From contig CP074390.1 in assembly GCA_022041995.1 (NCBI GenBank), forward strand, positions 558,001 to 622,000: 64,000 nucleotides of DNA, in the 5' to 3' direction. The stretch comes from Cupriavidus necator. GTDB taxonomy: Bacteria; Pseudomonadota; Gammaproteobacteria; Burkholderiales; Burkholderiaceae. Each line of letters starts with the position of its first letter. Positions within the stretch are counted from its first letter, which is position 1. Shown one piece after another: positions 16,518 to 24,336 of the stretch. The position numbers were made by a program, and so were the translations under genes. A model generated the notes under the pieces. The model made no database searches, had not been told where the DNA came from, and saw only the letters and a list, made by a program, of their open reading frames with translations.

Positions 16518-18014
16518 TTAGCTGTTGTGGTCAGCCGGCATGACAGATGGCCGCGGCGGCGGCCGGAACGCGTAGCCCGCGTGTTCCAGCAGGCTGGCAA
16601 AGCGCAGCGCGGTGAGATCCCGGTAGCGGCCGGCAACGATCTGCACGCCGACCGGCAGGCCGCTGATGCCTGGCCCGATCGGCGCGACCGCCGAAGGCAG
16701 CCCGCACAGACCGGAATGGCCGGCCCAGAACAATTGCGTGGTCATCGGCTGCGCGCGGCCGTTGACGGTGATGCTGCGTTGCCAGGGCTCGCCGGCCTCG
16801 TTCAGCGCGAAGGCGGTGGTGGCCGCGGCGGGGCAAAGCAACACGTCATGGGCGCGGAAGAAGTGGCGCCAGGCTTCGGCGAAGCGTTCGCGGGCAACCT
16901 GCAGCCGCAGCCAGTCGCGATGGCTCAGTGTCGCGCCGGTGTACTGGAGGGTGGCGTAGCCATGGTCGTGCGCCGCGGCGGTGGCGCTGCGGGCCAGCGC
17001 ATCGGCATAGGCGGCGTCGTCCATGTGCACCGCGGTGGTCGCGCGCAGCAGCGTCACGTAGACGTGCCACAGTTCGGCGGCATCGAAGTCAGGCCGCACG
17101 TGCCAGTCCACGCGCGCGCCCTGCCCGGCCAGCCAGTGGCCGAGCTGTTCGATCTGCGCGGCGACCTCGCGGTCGGCTTCGGCCTGCGCATGGGTGGGCA
17201 ATACGGCGATGCGGAAATCGGCCAAGCGGCGGTGCGGGCAGTCTGGCAAGTCCAGGCGGTAGGGCAGTGCCTCGTCGCCGTGCGGGCCGGCGATGGCGCG
17301 CAGCACCGGCTCAAGGTCGCGCGCGCTGCGTGCCAGCGGGCCGGCGACATTGATGTCCTGTTCGCCGAAGCGGGCCGGGCCGGCGCCATGTCCTGCCAGC
17401 GGCACCAGGCCATGGCTCGGCTTGAGTGAGAAGACGCCGCAATAGTGGGCCGGATTGCGCAGCGAGGAGCCGATATCGGAGCCCACATCGAAATACGACA
17501 GGCCGGCACACACCGCCGCTGCGCTGCCGCCGGACGAACCGCCGGGCGTGCGCGACGGATCGTGCGGATTGCGGGTGGTGCCGTAGATGGCGTTATAGCT
17601 CTGCCAGTCGCGCAGGCCGAGCGGGACGTTGGTCTTGCCGAGCAGGATGGCGCCGGCATCGCGCAGGCGCTGCACCACCACGGCGTCGCGCTGGGCCACG
17701 CGGCCGTGCATGGCCGGATTGCCACAGGTGGTTGGCCAGCCGGCGACGTCGAACGATTCCTTCACCGAGAACGGCACGCCGTCGAGCACGCCGCGCGCTT
17801 GCCCGGCCCGGCGGCGCCGGTCGCTTGCCAGCGCCGCGGCGCGGGCGGCATCGAAATCGCACAGCACCAGCGCATTGATGATGCCGTGCCAGTCGCGCCA
17901 GGCGGCCTCGCAGGCATCCACCAGTTCCACCGCGGAGACTTCGCCGGCAGTGAGCCGCTGTGCCACCTCCCATGACGGCGGAAAAGCGCCGGTGGTCCGG
18001 TCGGACAGGTTCAC
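16518..18014 (-). CDS. amidase signature family hydrolase
   Basis: This 498-residue protein has the full Ser-cisSer-Lys triad of the amidase-signature family: K85 in SVKESFD, the cis-Ser at S160/S161 in GGSSGGSAA and the nucleophile S184 in SDIGSSLRNP. It hydrolyses a carboxamide or N-acyl bond; the substrate cannot be read from sequence. A site containing GGTATACTATATTCC lies about 85 bases upstream of its start, the same 15-mer that precedes the permease/ferredoxin operon at 25484. It is probably the first enzyme of the GntR-controlled cluster. N-acyltaurine amidase is an alternative because taurine genes adjoin. Confidence 0.85.
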   Translation of the reverse strand: MNLSDRTTGAFPPSWEVAQRLTAGEVSAVELVDACEAAWRDWHGIINALVLCDFDAARAAALASDRRRRAGQARGVLDGVPFSVKESFDVAGWPTTCGNPAMHGRVAQRDAVVVQRLRDAGAILLGKTNVPLGLRDWQSYNAIYGTTRNPHDPSRTPGGSSGGSAAAVCAGLSYFDVGSDIGSSLRNPAHYCGVFSLKPSHGLVPLAGHGAGPARFGEQDINVAGPLARSARDLEPVLRAIAGPHGDEALPYRLDLPDCPHRRLADFRIAVLPTHAQAEADREVAAQIEQLGHWLAGQGARVDWHVRPDFDAAELWHVYVTLLRATTAVHMDDAAYADALARSATAAAHDHGYATLQYTGATLSHRDWLRLQVARERFAEAWRHFFRAHDVLLCPAAATTAFALNEAGEPWQRSITVNGRAQPMTTQLFWAGHSGLCGLPSAVAPIGPGISGLPVGVQIVAGRYRDLTALRFASLLEHAGYAFRPPPRPSVMPADHNS

Positions 18015-18097
18015 ATCGACTCCTTGTCGTTATCCGCGCGGGCAGCGGCGCGGTGGGGGTGCATAGGACAGGCTTCGGGAGATATTGCGAATGCGTT

Positions 18098-18112
18098 GGT
18101 ATACTATATTCC
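18098..18112. promoter_or_regulatory. GTATAC operator A, upstream of the amidase
   Basis: GGTATACTATATTCC is identical to the reverse complement of 25407-25421. It lies in an AT-rich stretch 84 bases before the amidase start. It is a probable binding site of the FCD-type GntR protein encoded at 18602-19309. Confidence 0.65.
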
Positions 18113-18183
18113 GTCTTAATCGGAGCGCAAGATAAAATGGCACGCACTGGCGTGCTGGAGCAGGCAGCGGTCCAGGGAAGAAA

Positions 18184-18215
18184 GGGAGGGAGGGAGGGAG
18201 GGAGGGAGGGAGGGA
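18184..18215 (+). repeat. (GGGA)8 tetranucleotide microsatellite
   Basis: Eight uninterrupted GGGA units occur in the gap between the small ORF and the amidase. The plus strand could form a G-quadruplex, and the repeat number could vary by slippage. It lies about 70 bases upstream of operator A relative to the amidase. Confidence 0.85.
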
Positions 18216-18283
18216 AGCGTCGGCCGGCAGGATGGCCAGGCGGGCGCGGCGGCGTGATGGCGCCGCCGGTCAGTCAGGACGGC

Positions 18284-18460
18284 TCAGCAATGGCCACGGC
18301 GCGGGGTGCGGCCGCCGAGGGCCAGGAAGAAGCGGCCGATATCGCGCACGCGCAGCGGCACCAGCGGCGTGGTATGGCGAACCGCATCGCGCGCGGCAAG
18401 GTGGTGCAACAGTTGCTGGCCGACCGGTTGCGAAAGATAGCGTTGCTCAGGCGACTGCAT
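18284..18460 (-). CDS. hypothetical 58-residue protein
   Basis: I do not recognise this product. The frame begins at ATG 18460, seven bases after an AGGGAT sequence, and ends at TGA 18284-18286. Codons are strongly GC-ending, like those of neighbouring genes. A GTATAC site (18492-18497) lies about 32 bases upstream, as for other units of this cluster. The predicted protein is basic, with no membrane segment and one C-terminal Cys. It could be a real small gene or the remnant of a longer one cut short near the GGGA repeat. Confidence 0.4.
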   Translation of the reverse strand: MQSPEQRYLSQPVGQQLLHHLAARDAVRHTTPLVPLRVRDIGRFFLALGGRTPRRGHC

Positions 18461-18491
18461 GGTAAATCCCTATTGATCTGGAATGCCTACA

Positions 18492-18497
18492 GTATAC
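18492..18497. promoter_or_regulatory. GTATAC operator B
   Basis: The context is ACAGTATACCTAAATT, AT-rich, and it lies just upstream of the small ORF starting at 18460. Read on the minus strand it begins GGTATACTGTA, close to the consensus of the other sites. Confidence 0.5.
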
Positions 18498-18601
18498 CTA
18501 AATTGGTGCAGTGCGCCATAGCAGCGCATGGAATGCCCAATTGCCGGGCATGCAACGAAAGGCTGAAGACGGGGGAGGAAAAGACCGGAGGCCTGACGCC
18601 C

Positions 18602-19309
18602 TCAGGCCGCCTCCGCCCTGCCCTGCCCGTCCACCGGCAGGTCCGCTGCCTTGGCGGCACTGTAGACATGGCGGGCGGCCAGCAAGGCGGCAAGGTCGGC
18701 ATCCCCGGCGATGACCGCCTGCAGGATCTGGGCGTGCTCATCCCAGTTCTGGCGGGCGCGCACCACGTTGGCCGGTCCGAACAGCACCGCGGTGCGCTCG
18801 CGCAGCGAACGCATCATTTCCTGCAGCACGCTGTTGGCGGCAATGGTGCCGAGCACCTCATGGAAGCGGGTATTGAGGGCGAGCAGCTCATCCGCGCGGC
18901 CCTGCGCCGCAGCATCCATGCCCTGGCGCAGCACGGTCTCGAGTTCCGCAACCAGCGCCGGGTCGCGGCGCTGCGCGGCGAGCTTGGCGTTGAGCCCTTC
19001 CAGGGTCGCGCGCACCTCCACCATCTCGCGCGCGATAACCGGCGACAGGCTGGCCACCGAGGCGCCGCGGCGCGGCTCGATCAGCACCAGTCCTTCGCTG
19101 GCCAGCGCGCGCAGCGCCTCGCGCACCGGGATGCGCGACACGCCCAGTTCCGCCGAAAGCTTGTTTTCCACCAGCCGCTCGCCGGGGGCGTACTTGCCGT
19201 TCAGGATGCCTTCGCGCACCTTGTCGGTGACAAGGGCGAACAGCGGCGAGTGGCTGGCGCCGAGGCTCAGCGGCTCGGCGGGCGCGGCAGGGGACGGAGT
19301 GATGGACAT
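18602..19309 (-). CDS. GntR-family regulator, FCD (FadR) subfamily
   Basis: This 235-residue regulator has an N-terminal winged HTH (LVTDKVREGILNGKYAPGERL, then ELGVSRIPVREALRAL) and an all-helical FCD ligand domain with the usual His metal ligands in TRFHEVLG, DEHAQI and ARHVYSA. FCD proteins typically bind short palindromes with a GTATAC or related core. Two such sites lie directly upstream (19349-19354 and 19368-19373). I chose ATG 19309 because the longer frame to 19357 would start inside the operator. It most likely controls the amidase, diiron-oxidase, TauE-like and ferredoxin operons and itself. Confidence 0.85.
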   Translation of the reverse strand: MSITPSPAAPAEPLSLGASHSPLFALVTDKVREGILNGKYAPGERLVENKLSAELGVSRIPVREALRALASEGLVLIEPRRGASVASLSPVIAREMVEVRATLEGLNAKLAAQRRDPALVAELETVLRQGMDAAAQGRADELLALNTRFHEVLGTIAANSVLQEMMRSLRERTAVLFGPANVVRARQNWDEHAQILQAVIAGDADLAALLAARHVYSAAKAADLPVDGQGRAEAA

Positions 19310-19348
19310 GGGTTGGCAAAAACGATGGCGGACGGTCTCGCCGTCATT

Positions 19349-19373
19349 GTATACCACGCTCCCGCCGGTATAC
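19349..19373. promoter_or_regulatory. GTATAC operators C1 and C2 upstream of gntR
   Basis: C1 is ATTGTATACCACG, core 19349-19354. C2 is CGGTATACTTTC, core 19368-19373. Their centres are 19 bases apart, close to two helical turns. They lie 40-65 bases before the gntR start, in the 73-base gap after the reductase gene, which suggests autoregulation. Confidence 0.65.
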
Positions 19374-19382
19374 TTTCATGTC

Positions 19383-20383
19383 TTATCCATCCTGCTGGAA
19401 GGTGAAGCTGTCTGCGTAAATGTGCGCCGGACTAGCCCCGCGCTCGAGGAAGGCAGCGCGCGCATCGCGGATCATGTTGGGTGAGCCGCACAAATAGACA
19501 GCGTGCTCGCTCAGATCACCCGCGTCAGCCAGCGCCGCGTCGTGAACGTAGCCGCGCCGGCCCTGCCACGCGGCGCCGGCGCGGGACAACACCGGCACGT
19601 ACCGGAAGTCGTACAGCCGTTCGCCCCAGGCGGGGATATCGGCGTGCAGGTACAGGTCTTCCGGCTGGCGCATGCCCCAGTAGAGCGACACCGGCGGGCA
19701 GTCGGGATCGTCCATCAACGATTCGAGGATCGCCTTGATCGGCGCCAGGCCGGTGCCGGTGGCCACCATCAGCAGCGGCCGGTAATCCCTGGCGCGGTAG
19801 AAGAAGGAGCCGAGCGGCAGTTCGACGTCAATCGCGTCGCCCGCTTTCATTTGCGGCAGGATGCCGTCGGTGAAGGCGCCGCCCGGGATGCGCCGCACGT
19901 GCAGGTCGACCCGTCCGCCGCGCGGCACCGAGGCCATCGAGAAGCTGCGCGCGCGTCCGTCCCGGCTCAGCAGCTTCAGGTACTGGCCCGGGCGATAGTC
20001 GAGCGCACCCGCGTCCGGCACCTCCAGTTCGATATGCAATACGTCTGCCGACAACGGGCGCACGGCCTGCACCAGTGCCTGATAACGCGCGGGTGCGGCG
20101 CAGGCCTCGTCCTCGCGCGCCGTGCTGATAACCAGGTCGCCAATGGCTGCGCCTGGCAGGCCAGCGCATAGCCGGCGGCGGCCTCGTCCGGTGCCAGGCC
20201 GAACGGTTCTTCCTCATACCGCACCTGTCCGTCGAGCAGGCGGATGCGGCAAGTGCCGCAGCCGCCCAGCTGGCAGTCGTGCGGCAAGGCGATGCTGGCG
20301 CGCCCGGCGGCCTGCAGCAGGGTCTCGCCGCGGTCAACGAAAAAGACTTGCTGCGTTTCGGCGATCTGGATGCGGTACGACAT
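19383..20383 (-). CDS. ferredoxin-NAD(P)H reductase (2Fe-2S + FAD/NAD domains), frameshifted
   Basis: The N-terminus is a plant-type [2Fe-2S] domain with cysteines in CQLGGCGTC and ACQA. It is followed by an FAD domain (RSFSMASVPRGG) and an NAD domain (LLMVATGTGLAPIKAIL, YLCGSPNM), as in phenol-hydroxylase-type or AscD-type reductases. It would feed electrons from NAD(P)H to the cluster's oxygenase or ferredoxins. The ferredoxin part ends out of frame after QPLATW. Adding one base near 20140 (a C run on the plus strand) gives PLGDLVIST and joins the reductase frame, about 333 residues in all. ATG 20383 follows GGAG. Confidence 0.85.
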
Positions 20384-20435
20384 GGAAGCTCCGCGTATGT
20401 TCGACATGGTGGCGGGCGGCTGGCGCCCGCTTTCC

Positions 20436-20914
20436 TTACTTCTTGATATCGGCCTGCACCAGCACCTTCAGCTCCTGCGGCCCAGCAGTTCGGCCAGCGC
20501 CTGCAGCGCGGCCACCCCGGCCTGGGTATCCTGCTCGCCGTTGCCGCCCGACAGGCCAATGCCGCCGATTACCTCGTCGTTGACTACGATCGGGAAGCCG
20601 CCCACGAACGCGGCGAACTTGCCTTCGAAGCTCCATTGGATGCCGAAGGCCTCGTTGCCCGGCAACGCCGGCCCGTTGGGCGGCGTGGTGAACAGATGGG
20701 TGGAGCGCTTGTGCCCGGCGGCAGTGAACGCCTTGTTCCATGCGATCTGCGGCCCGGTGATGCGGGCACCGTCCATGCGCTCCAGCGCGAGCGGGTAGCC
20801 GCCCTCGTCAACCACGCAGATCGACTCCAGCACGCCGATTTCCTCCGAGCGCCGGATCGCCGCCGCAATCATATGGCGCGCCTCGCGCAGTTCCAGCTTG
20901 ATGGCTTTCTTCAT
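20436..20914 (-). CDS. GlcG/HbpS-like (DUF336) protein, frameshifted at the 3' end
   Basis: The protein belongs to the GlcG/HbpS family: an LREARHMIAAAIRRSEEIG helix, CVVDEGGYPLALERMDGA, then FVGGFPIVVNDEVIGGIGLSGG. Some members bind haem or small ligands, and the family often accompanies catabolic genes. The shorter frame stops at 20468 after LLGRRS. One added base in the GGGCC run near 20481 gives LLGPQELKVLVQADIKK and a stop at 20436; these extra codons are strongly GC3-biased, so I take the longer form of about 159 residues as correct. ATG 20914 follows AAGGAG by eight bases. It lies between the reductase and ALDH genes in one operon. Confidence 0.78.
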
Positions 20915-20941
20915 GTGTATGGCTCCTTGCAACGGCCGGGC

Positions 20942-22387
20942 TCAGGCGCCGCGGTAGACCGTCTTGACCTGCGTATAGAACTCCAGCCCGGTACGGCCCG
21001 ACTCGCGGAAGGTCGACGTGCTCGAGCGCTTCACCCCGCCGAACGGCGCGTTGACCAGGTTGCCGGTGGTGGTGCGGTTGATCTTGACCGTGCCCGCCTC
21101 GATGTCCGTGGCGAAGTGGTGGATGTAGCGCGGGTTGCTGGTGACGATAGCCGCAGCCAGGCCGTACTCCGTGTCGTTGGCCTTGGCGATGGCATCGGCA
21201 TAGTCAGAGAAGCCCAGGATGGCAATCACGGGTCCGAAGATTTCCTCACGCGCGATCCGCATCTGCCGGGTCACGTCCGTGAACACCGTCGGCGCCACGT
21301 AGTAGCCCTTGTCGAAATCGCCGCCGGCCAGGCGCGCGCCGCCGCACAGCAGCGTCGCCTCGGACTTGCCGATGTCGATGTAGCGCAGCACCGTTTCCAG
21401 TTGCTTGTGCGAGGCCAGCGGCCCCAGGTCCATGCCCGCCGTCATGCCGTTGCCGACCTTGAGCGTCGCCACCTTCGCCAGCAGCCGCGCGGTGTACGCG
21501 GCCTTGACGGATTCGGCCACCAGCACGCGGCTGGTGCCGGTGCATGCCTGCCCGGAAAGCGAGAAGCCGCCCTTGATGGTCAGGTCGACGGCGCGGTCAA
21601 GATCGGCATCTTCCATCACGATCAGCGGGTTCTTGCCGCCCAGTTTCATCTGCGTACGCGTGGTCAGCGGCGCCGCACGATGGATCTGCTCGCCGGCGCG
21701 CGACGAGCCGGTGAACGAGATCGCCCGCACGGCCGCGGCCTCGGTGATGGCCGCGCCAATCTCCGCCGCGCTGCCGGTGATGAAGTTCAGCACGCCCTTG
21801 GGCAGGCCGGCCTTGACCAGCGCCTCGGCCAGCCGGTAGCCCGACAGCGGCGCCTCGGACGACGGCTTGAACACCACGGTGTTGCCGGTCACCAGCGCCG
21901 GCGCGATCTTGCGGGCCGGGATCGACACCGGGAAATTCCACGGCGCGATCACCGTCACCACGCCCAGCGGCTCGCGCTGGCTGTAGACGAGCTGGTCCGG
22001 GTCGTCGTTCGGGAACACCTCGCCGGTAAAGGTCTGCCCTTCCACGGCATAGAAGCGCAGCGTCTGAGCAGAACGCAGGACTTCGTCGCGCGCCAGCGCC
22101 AGCGCCTTGCCTTCCTCGCGGGTCAGTTCGGCGGCGATGCTGTCGGCATTGGCCTCAAGCTGGTCGGCGGCGCGGTTGAGGATGGCGGCGCGCTTGCCGA
22201 CCGGGGTCTTCTTCCAGCCGGCAAACGCAGCCGCCGCGGCGGCGACGGCCGCCTGCGCATCCACCGCGGACGATGCCTGGAAGCGGCCCACGATATCGGC
22301 AGTGTCAGCCGGGTTGACGTTGTCGAAGGTGCGGCCCGACTGGCAGGCCGTCCATTCGCCGTCGATATGGTTCAGGAAAACGTTCAT
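20942..22387 (-). CDS. aldehyde dehydrogenase with an altered general-base position
   Basis: This 481-residue NAD(P)-dependent ALDH-superfamily protein has the Rossmann signatures APWNFPVSIPARK and FTGSSRAG, the oxyanion Asn N151 and the nucleophile C282 in SGQACTGTSR. The usual LELGGKNP motif reads MKLGGKNP, so the general-base Glu (position 248) is Lys. Either the enzyme uses another base or it is impaired; a single GAA-to-AAA change would explain it. The similarity is to semialdehyde dehydrogenases such as 2,5-dioxovalerate dehydrogenase. It follows the diiron-oxidase gene by 25 bases and probably oxidises an aldehyde that enzyme produces. Confidence 0.88.
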   Translation of the reverse strand: MNVFLNHIDGEWTACQSGRTFDNVNPADTADIVGRFQASSAVDAQAAVAAAAAAFAGWKKTPVGKRAAILNRAADQLEANADSIAAELTREEGKALALARDEVLRSAQTLRFYAVEGQTFTGEVFPNDDPDQLVYSQREPLGVVTVIAPWNFPVSIPARKIAPALVTGNTVVFKPSSEAPLSGYRLAEALVKAGLPKGVLNFITGSAAEIGAAITEAAAVRAISFTGSSRAGEQIHRAAPLTTRTQMKLGGKNPLIVMEDADLDRAVDLTIKGGFSLSGQACTGTSRVLVAESVKAAYTARLLAKVATLKVGNGMTAGMDLGPLASHKQLETVLRYIDIGKSEATLLCGGARLAGGDFDKGYYVAPTVFTDVTRQMRIAREEIFGPVIAILGFSDYADAIAKANDTEYGLAAAIVTSNPRYIHHFATDIEAGTVKINRTTTGNLVNAPFGGVKRSSTSTFRESGRTGLEFYTQVKTVYRGA

Positions 22388-22412
22388 TGTCGATCCGTTT
22401 GCGCGGCGCCGG

Positions 22413-23144
22413 TCAGGCGGCCATATCGAGTTCGGGCAGGGGCAGCTCCTTCTCGACGTAGTCGTGATAGAGCGCCGTCGTATACAGCAGCCGCATCTGG
22501 GCGCCGATCTCGCAGATCTTCAGGCAGCGCTGCTGCAACTCCGGGGTATTGGCGTGCTCCAGCACGATCTGGTAGCCGCGCTCGCCGTGGATCTCGTCCG
22601 AGACGATATGCAGGTCGAAGAACTCGACCTCCTCATCGGTGAACTGGTACTTGTCGCGCAGCGTCGGGGTCTGCTTGCGGTAGATCGACGGCACCTGTGA
22701 CTCCAGCCCGACCACCAGGCCGGCCACGGCCACGATCGGGTCTTCACGCATGGCCACGGCATAGCACCAGCTCTGCAGGCCACGGGTGGTGGGAGACATG
22801 TTGTCGGGGTCGGTCACGCGCTCGCGGGTGGTGCCGCAGGCTTCGGCGAAGCGGATCAGCAGGTCGGTATGGCGGTCGCCGCCGATCTCCTCCTCGTACA
22901 TATTGGCGAGCAGGAAGTCCTTGGCTTCGGTGTACCGGTCCGGCGTGCGGGCGTAGATGTAGCCCAGGTAATCCGCGAACGGGCCGACGTAGTGATAGTG
23001 ATTTTCGGCCCAGCGTGCGAGGTGGGCACGGGTCAGCTTGCCGCTGGCCCAGGCCACGCTGAACGGCGCCTTGTTGGCGCTCTTGCCCTTGATAGCTTCT
23101 TCGAGGGCGGCACGGAATGCTTCGCGGTTCATCAGTTCGGCCAT
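22413..23144 (-). CDS. haem-oxygenase-like diiron oxidase (CADD/PqqC-like)
   Basis: This 243-residue all-helical protein belongs to the TenA/PqqC/haem-oxygenase fold. It has a complete six-residue diiron ligand set: E85 and H92 (E-x6-H), E148 in GLESQ, and H179, D183, H186 (H-x3-D-x2-H). The pattern matches the ligand spacing I recall for Chlamydia CADD and other HDO enzymes such as UndA, BesC and SznF, which use dioxygen to cleave or hydroxylate amino-acid or fatty-acid substrates. ATG 23144 follows AGGAG by eight bases. It is the first gene of an operon with an ALDH, a GlcG-like protein and a ferredoxin reductase. The substrate is unknown. Confidence 0.8.
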   Translation of the reverse strand: MAELMNREAFRAALEEAIKGKSANKAPFSVAWASGKLTRAHLARWAENHYHYVGPFADYLGYIYARTPDRYTEAKDFLLANMYEEEIGGDRHTDLLIRFAEACGTTRERVTDPDNMSPTTRGLQSWCYAVAMREDPIVAVAGLVVGLESQVPSIYRKQTPTLRDKYQFTDEEVEFFDLHIVSDEIHGERGYQIVLEHANTPELQQRCLKICEIGAQMRLLYTTALYHDYVEKELPLPELDMAA

Positions 23145-23225
23145 GACGGAGGCTCCTGTTGGCGATGTGGGGCGATTCGGTGAATGCCGGGGGCCGCGTC
23201 GCGAATCGGGCGGCCCCTGCATGAA

Positions 23226-23240
23226 TGTATACTATATACA
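23226..23240. promoter_or_regulatory. GTATAC operator D, upstream of the diiron oxidase
   Basis: TGTATACTATATACA is a perfect TGTATA/TATACA inverted repeat around CTA. It matches operator A at 12 of 15 positions. It lies about 80 bases upstream of ATG 23144, in the gap between the minus-strand ornithine-cyclodeaminase-family gene and the oxidase operon. Confidence 0.65.
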
Positions 23241-23315
23241 CTCAGCTACCGGCGACAAGGACTTCGTTGACTGATCACATAGGGGTTTACCCAGATCGAG
23301 GCCGGGTGATGGCAC

Positions 23316-24248
23316 TCAGGCCGCGCGACGCCCCGCCTCGCCGGCCATGCGCGACCACGCGAAGCCCGCCAGCGCAACGTCTTCCAGCCCGACGCCGACC
23401 GACTTGTAGATGACGATGTCGTCGTCCCGCTGCCGCGGCGACACCTTCCCGAGCACGACCTCGCCCAGTTCGACGATCTTCCCTGCCGGGAGGGCCCGTG
23501 GATCGGCCAGCACGATGTCGCCAGCCTCGCGGGTGGATTGCGGGCGCCACTCGACCACCACAGCGGCGGCACGGCGCAGCGCGGTGTCGTCCAGTTCGCG
23601 CGTGTGCGGCAGGCTGGAACCAATGGCGGCAACGAAGGCGCCAGGGCGGATCGACGCCCCGCTGAACAGCGGCGTGGTGGCGCGCGAAGCCGTGACGACG
23701 ATGTCGGCCTGGGCCACGGCGGCATCCGGCTCGGCCAGCGCAACCGGGATGCCGCATTGCGCCGACAGCCGCGCGGACATGCCGGCATCGGCGTGCGGAT
23801 CGGACACCAGGATGCGCTCCAGCCCAAGCGTGGCGCTGAGCTGGCGGGCGTGCTGCGCGCCCTGCGTGCCCGCGCCGAACAGCGCCAGTGTGCGCGCACC
23901 TGGCCGCGCCAGCCGCTGCGCGGCGAGCGTGGTGCAGGCGGCCGTGCGCAGCCGCGTGATGGCACCGGCATCGAATGAAGCGAGCGGACGGCCATCCTCT
24001 GCCGAGAAGATCAGGATGACAAAGGAGAACTGGCCATTGATGGTCGTGTAGACCTTGGCCCCCGCCACGCCCTGCTGCGGGATGACCGCGCCCAGCGTAG
24101 ACAGCTTGACGCCGCCCGCCTCGGTGCGGATGCGCTCCTGCATTGCGGCGTCACCGCGCCCAAAGCTGGAAAAGGCTGCCTCCATGACTTGCCGGGCATC
24201 TTCCGGGCTGACGTGGGCGTCGATCATCGCGTCTGTGATGTGCTGCAT
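23316..24248 (-). CDS. ornithine cyclodeaminase/mu-crystallin family protein
   Basis: This 310-residue protein has the family's substrate Lys in GVAGAKVYTTI, the RLRTAACTTLAA segment and a Rossmann motif GAGTQGAQHARQL. The family includes ornithine cyclodeaminase, alanine dehydrogenase and ketimine reductases that reduce cyclic imines. The Asp normally needed for ornithine deamination cannot be assigned with certainty by eye. ATG 24248 is followed by the conserved N-terminus. It lies 88 bases downstream of the TauE-like gene, probably in one operon. In this cluster it may handle an amino-acid or imine intermediate. Confidence 0.8.
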   Translation of the reverse strand: MQHITDAMIDAHVSPEDARQVMEAAFSSFGRGDAAMQERIRTEAGGVKLSTLGAVIPQQGVAGAKVYTTINGQFSFVILIFSAEDGRPLASFDAGAITRLRTAACTTLAAQRLARPGARTLALFGAGTQGAQHARQLSATLGLERILVSDPHADAGMSARLSAQCGIPVALAEPDAAVAQADIVVTASRATTPLFSGASIRPGAFVAAIGSSLPHTRELDDTALRRAAAVVVEWRPQSTREAGDIVLADPRALPAGKIVELGEVVLGKVSPRQRDDDIVIYKSVGVGLEDVALAGFAWSRMAGEAGRRAA

Positions 24249-24336
24249 GGGAGCTCCGCTAGTTGGGTAAGGCTGGGGACCTTCAGGAAGGGAGACGGCC
24301 GGCCACAGGGGGATTGGCCAGCCGCCACAGGAATCG

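Noticed and set aside
18184..18215. Possible CRISPR or tandem-repeat array
   Set aside because: The unit is only four bases and has no spacers; it is a microsatellite.
19310..19357. Upstream start of the GntR gene at 19357
   Set aside because: It would place the start inside the operator; the family fold begins after ATG 19309.
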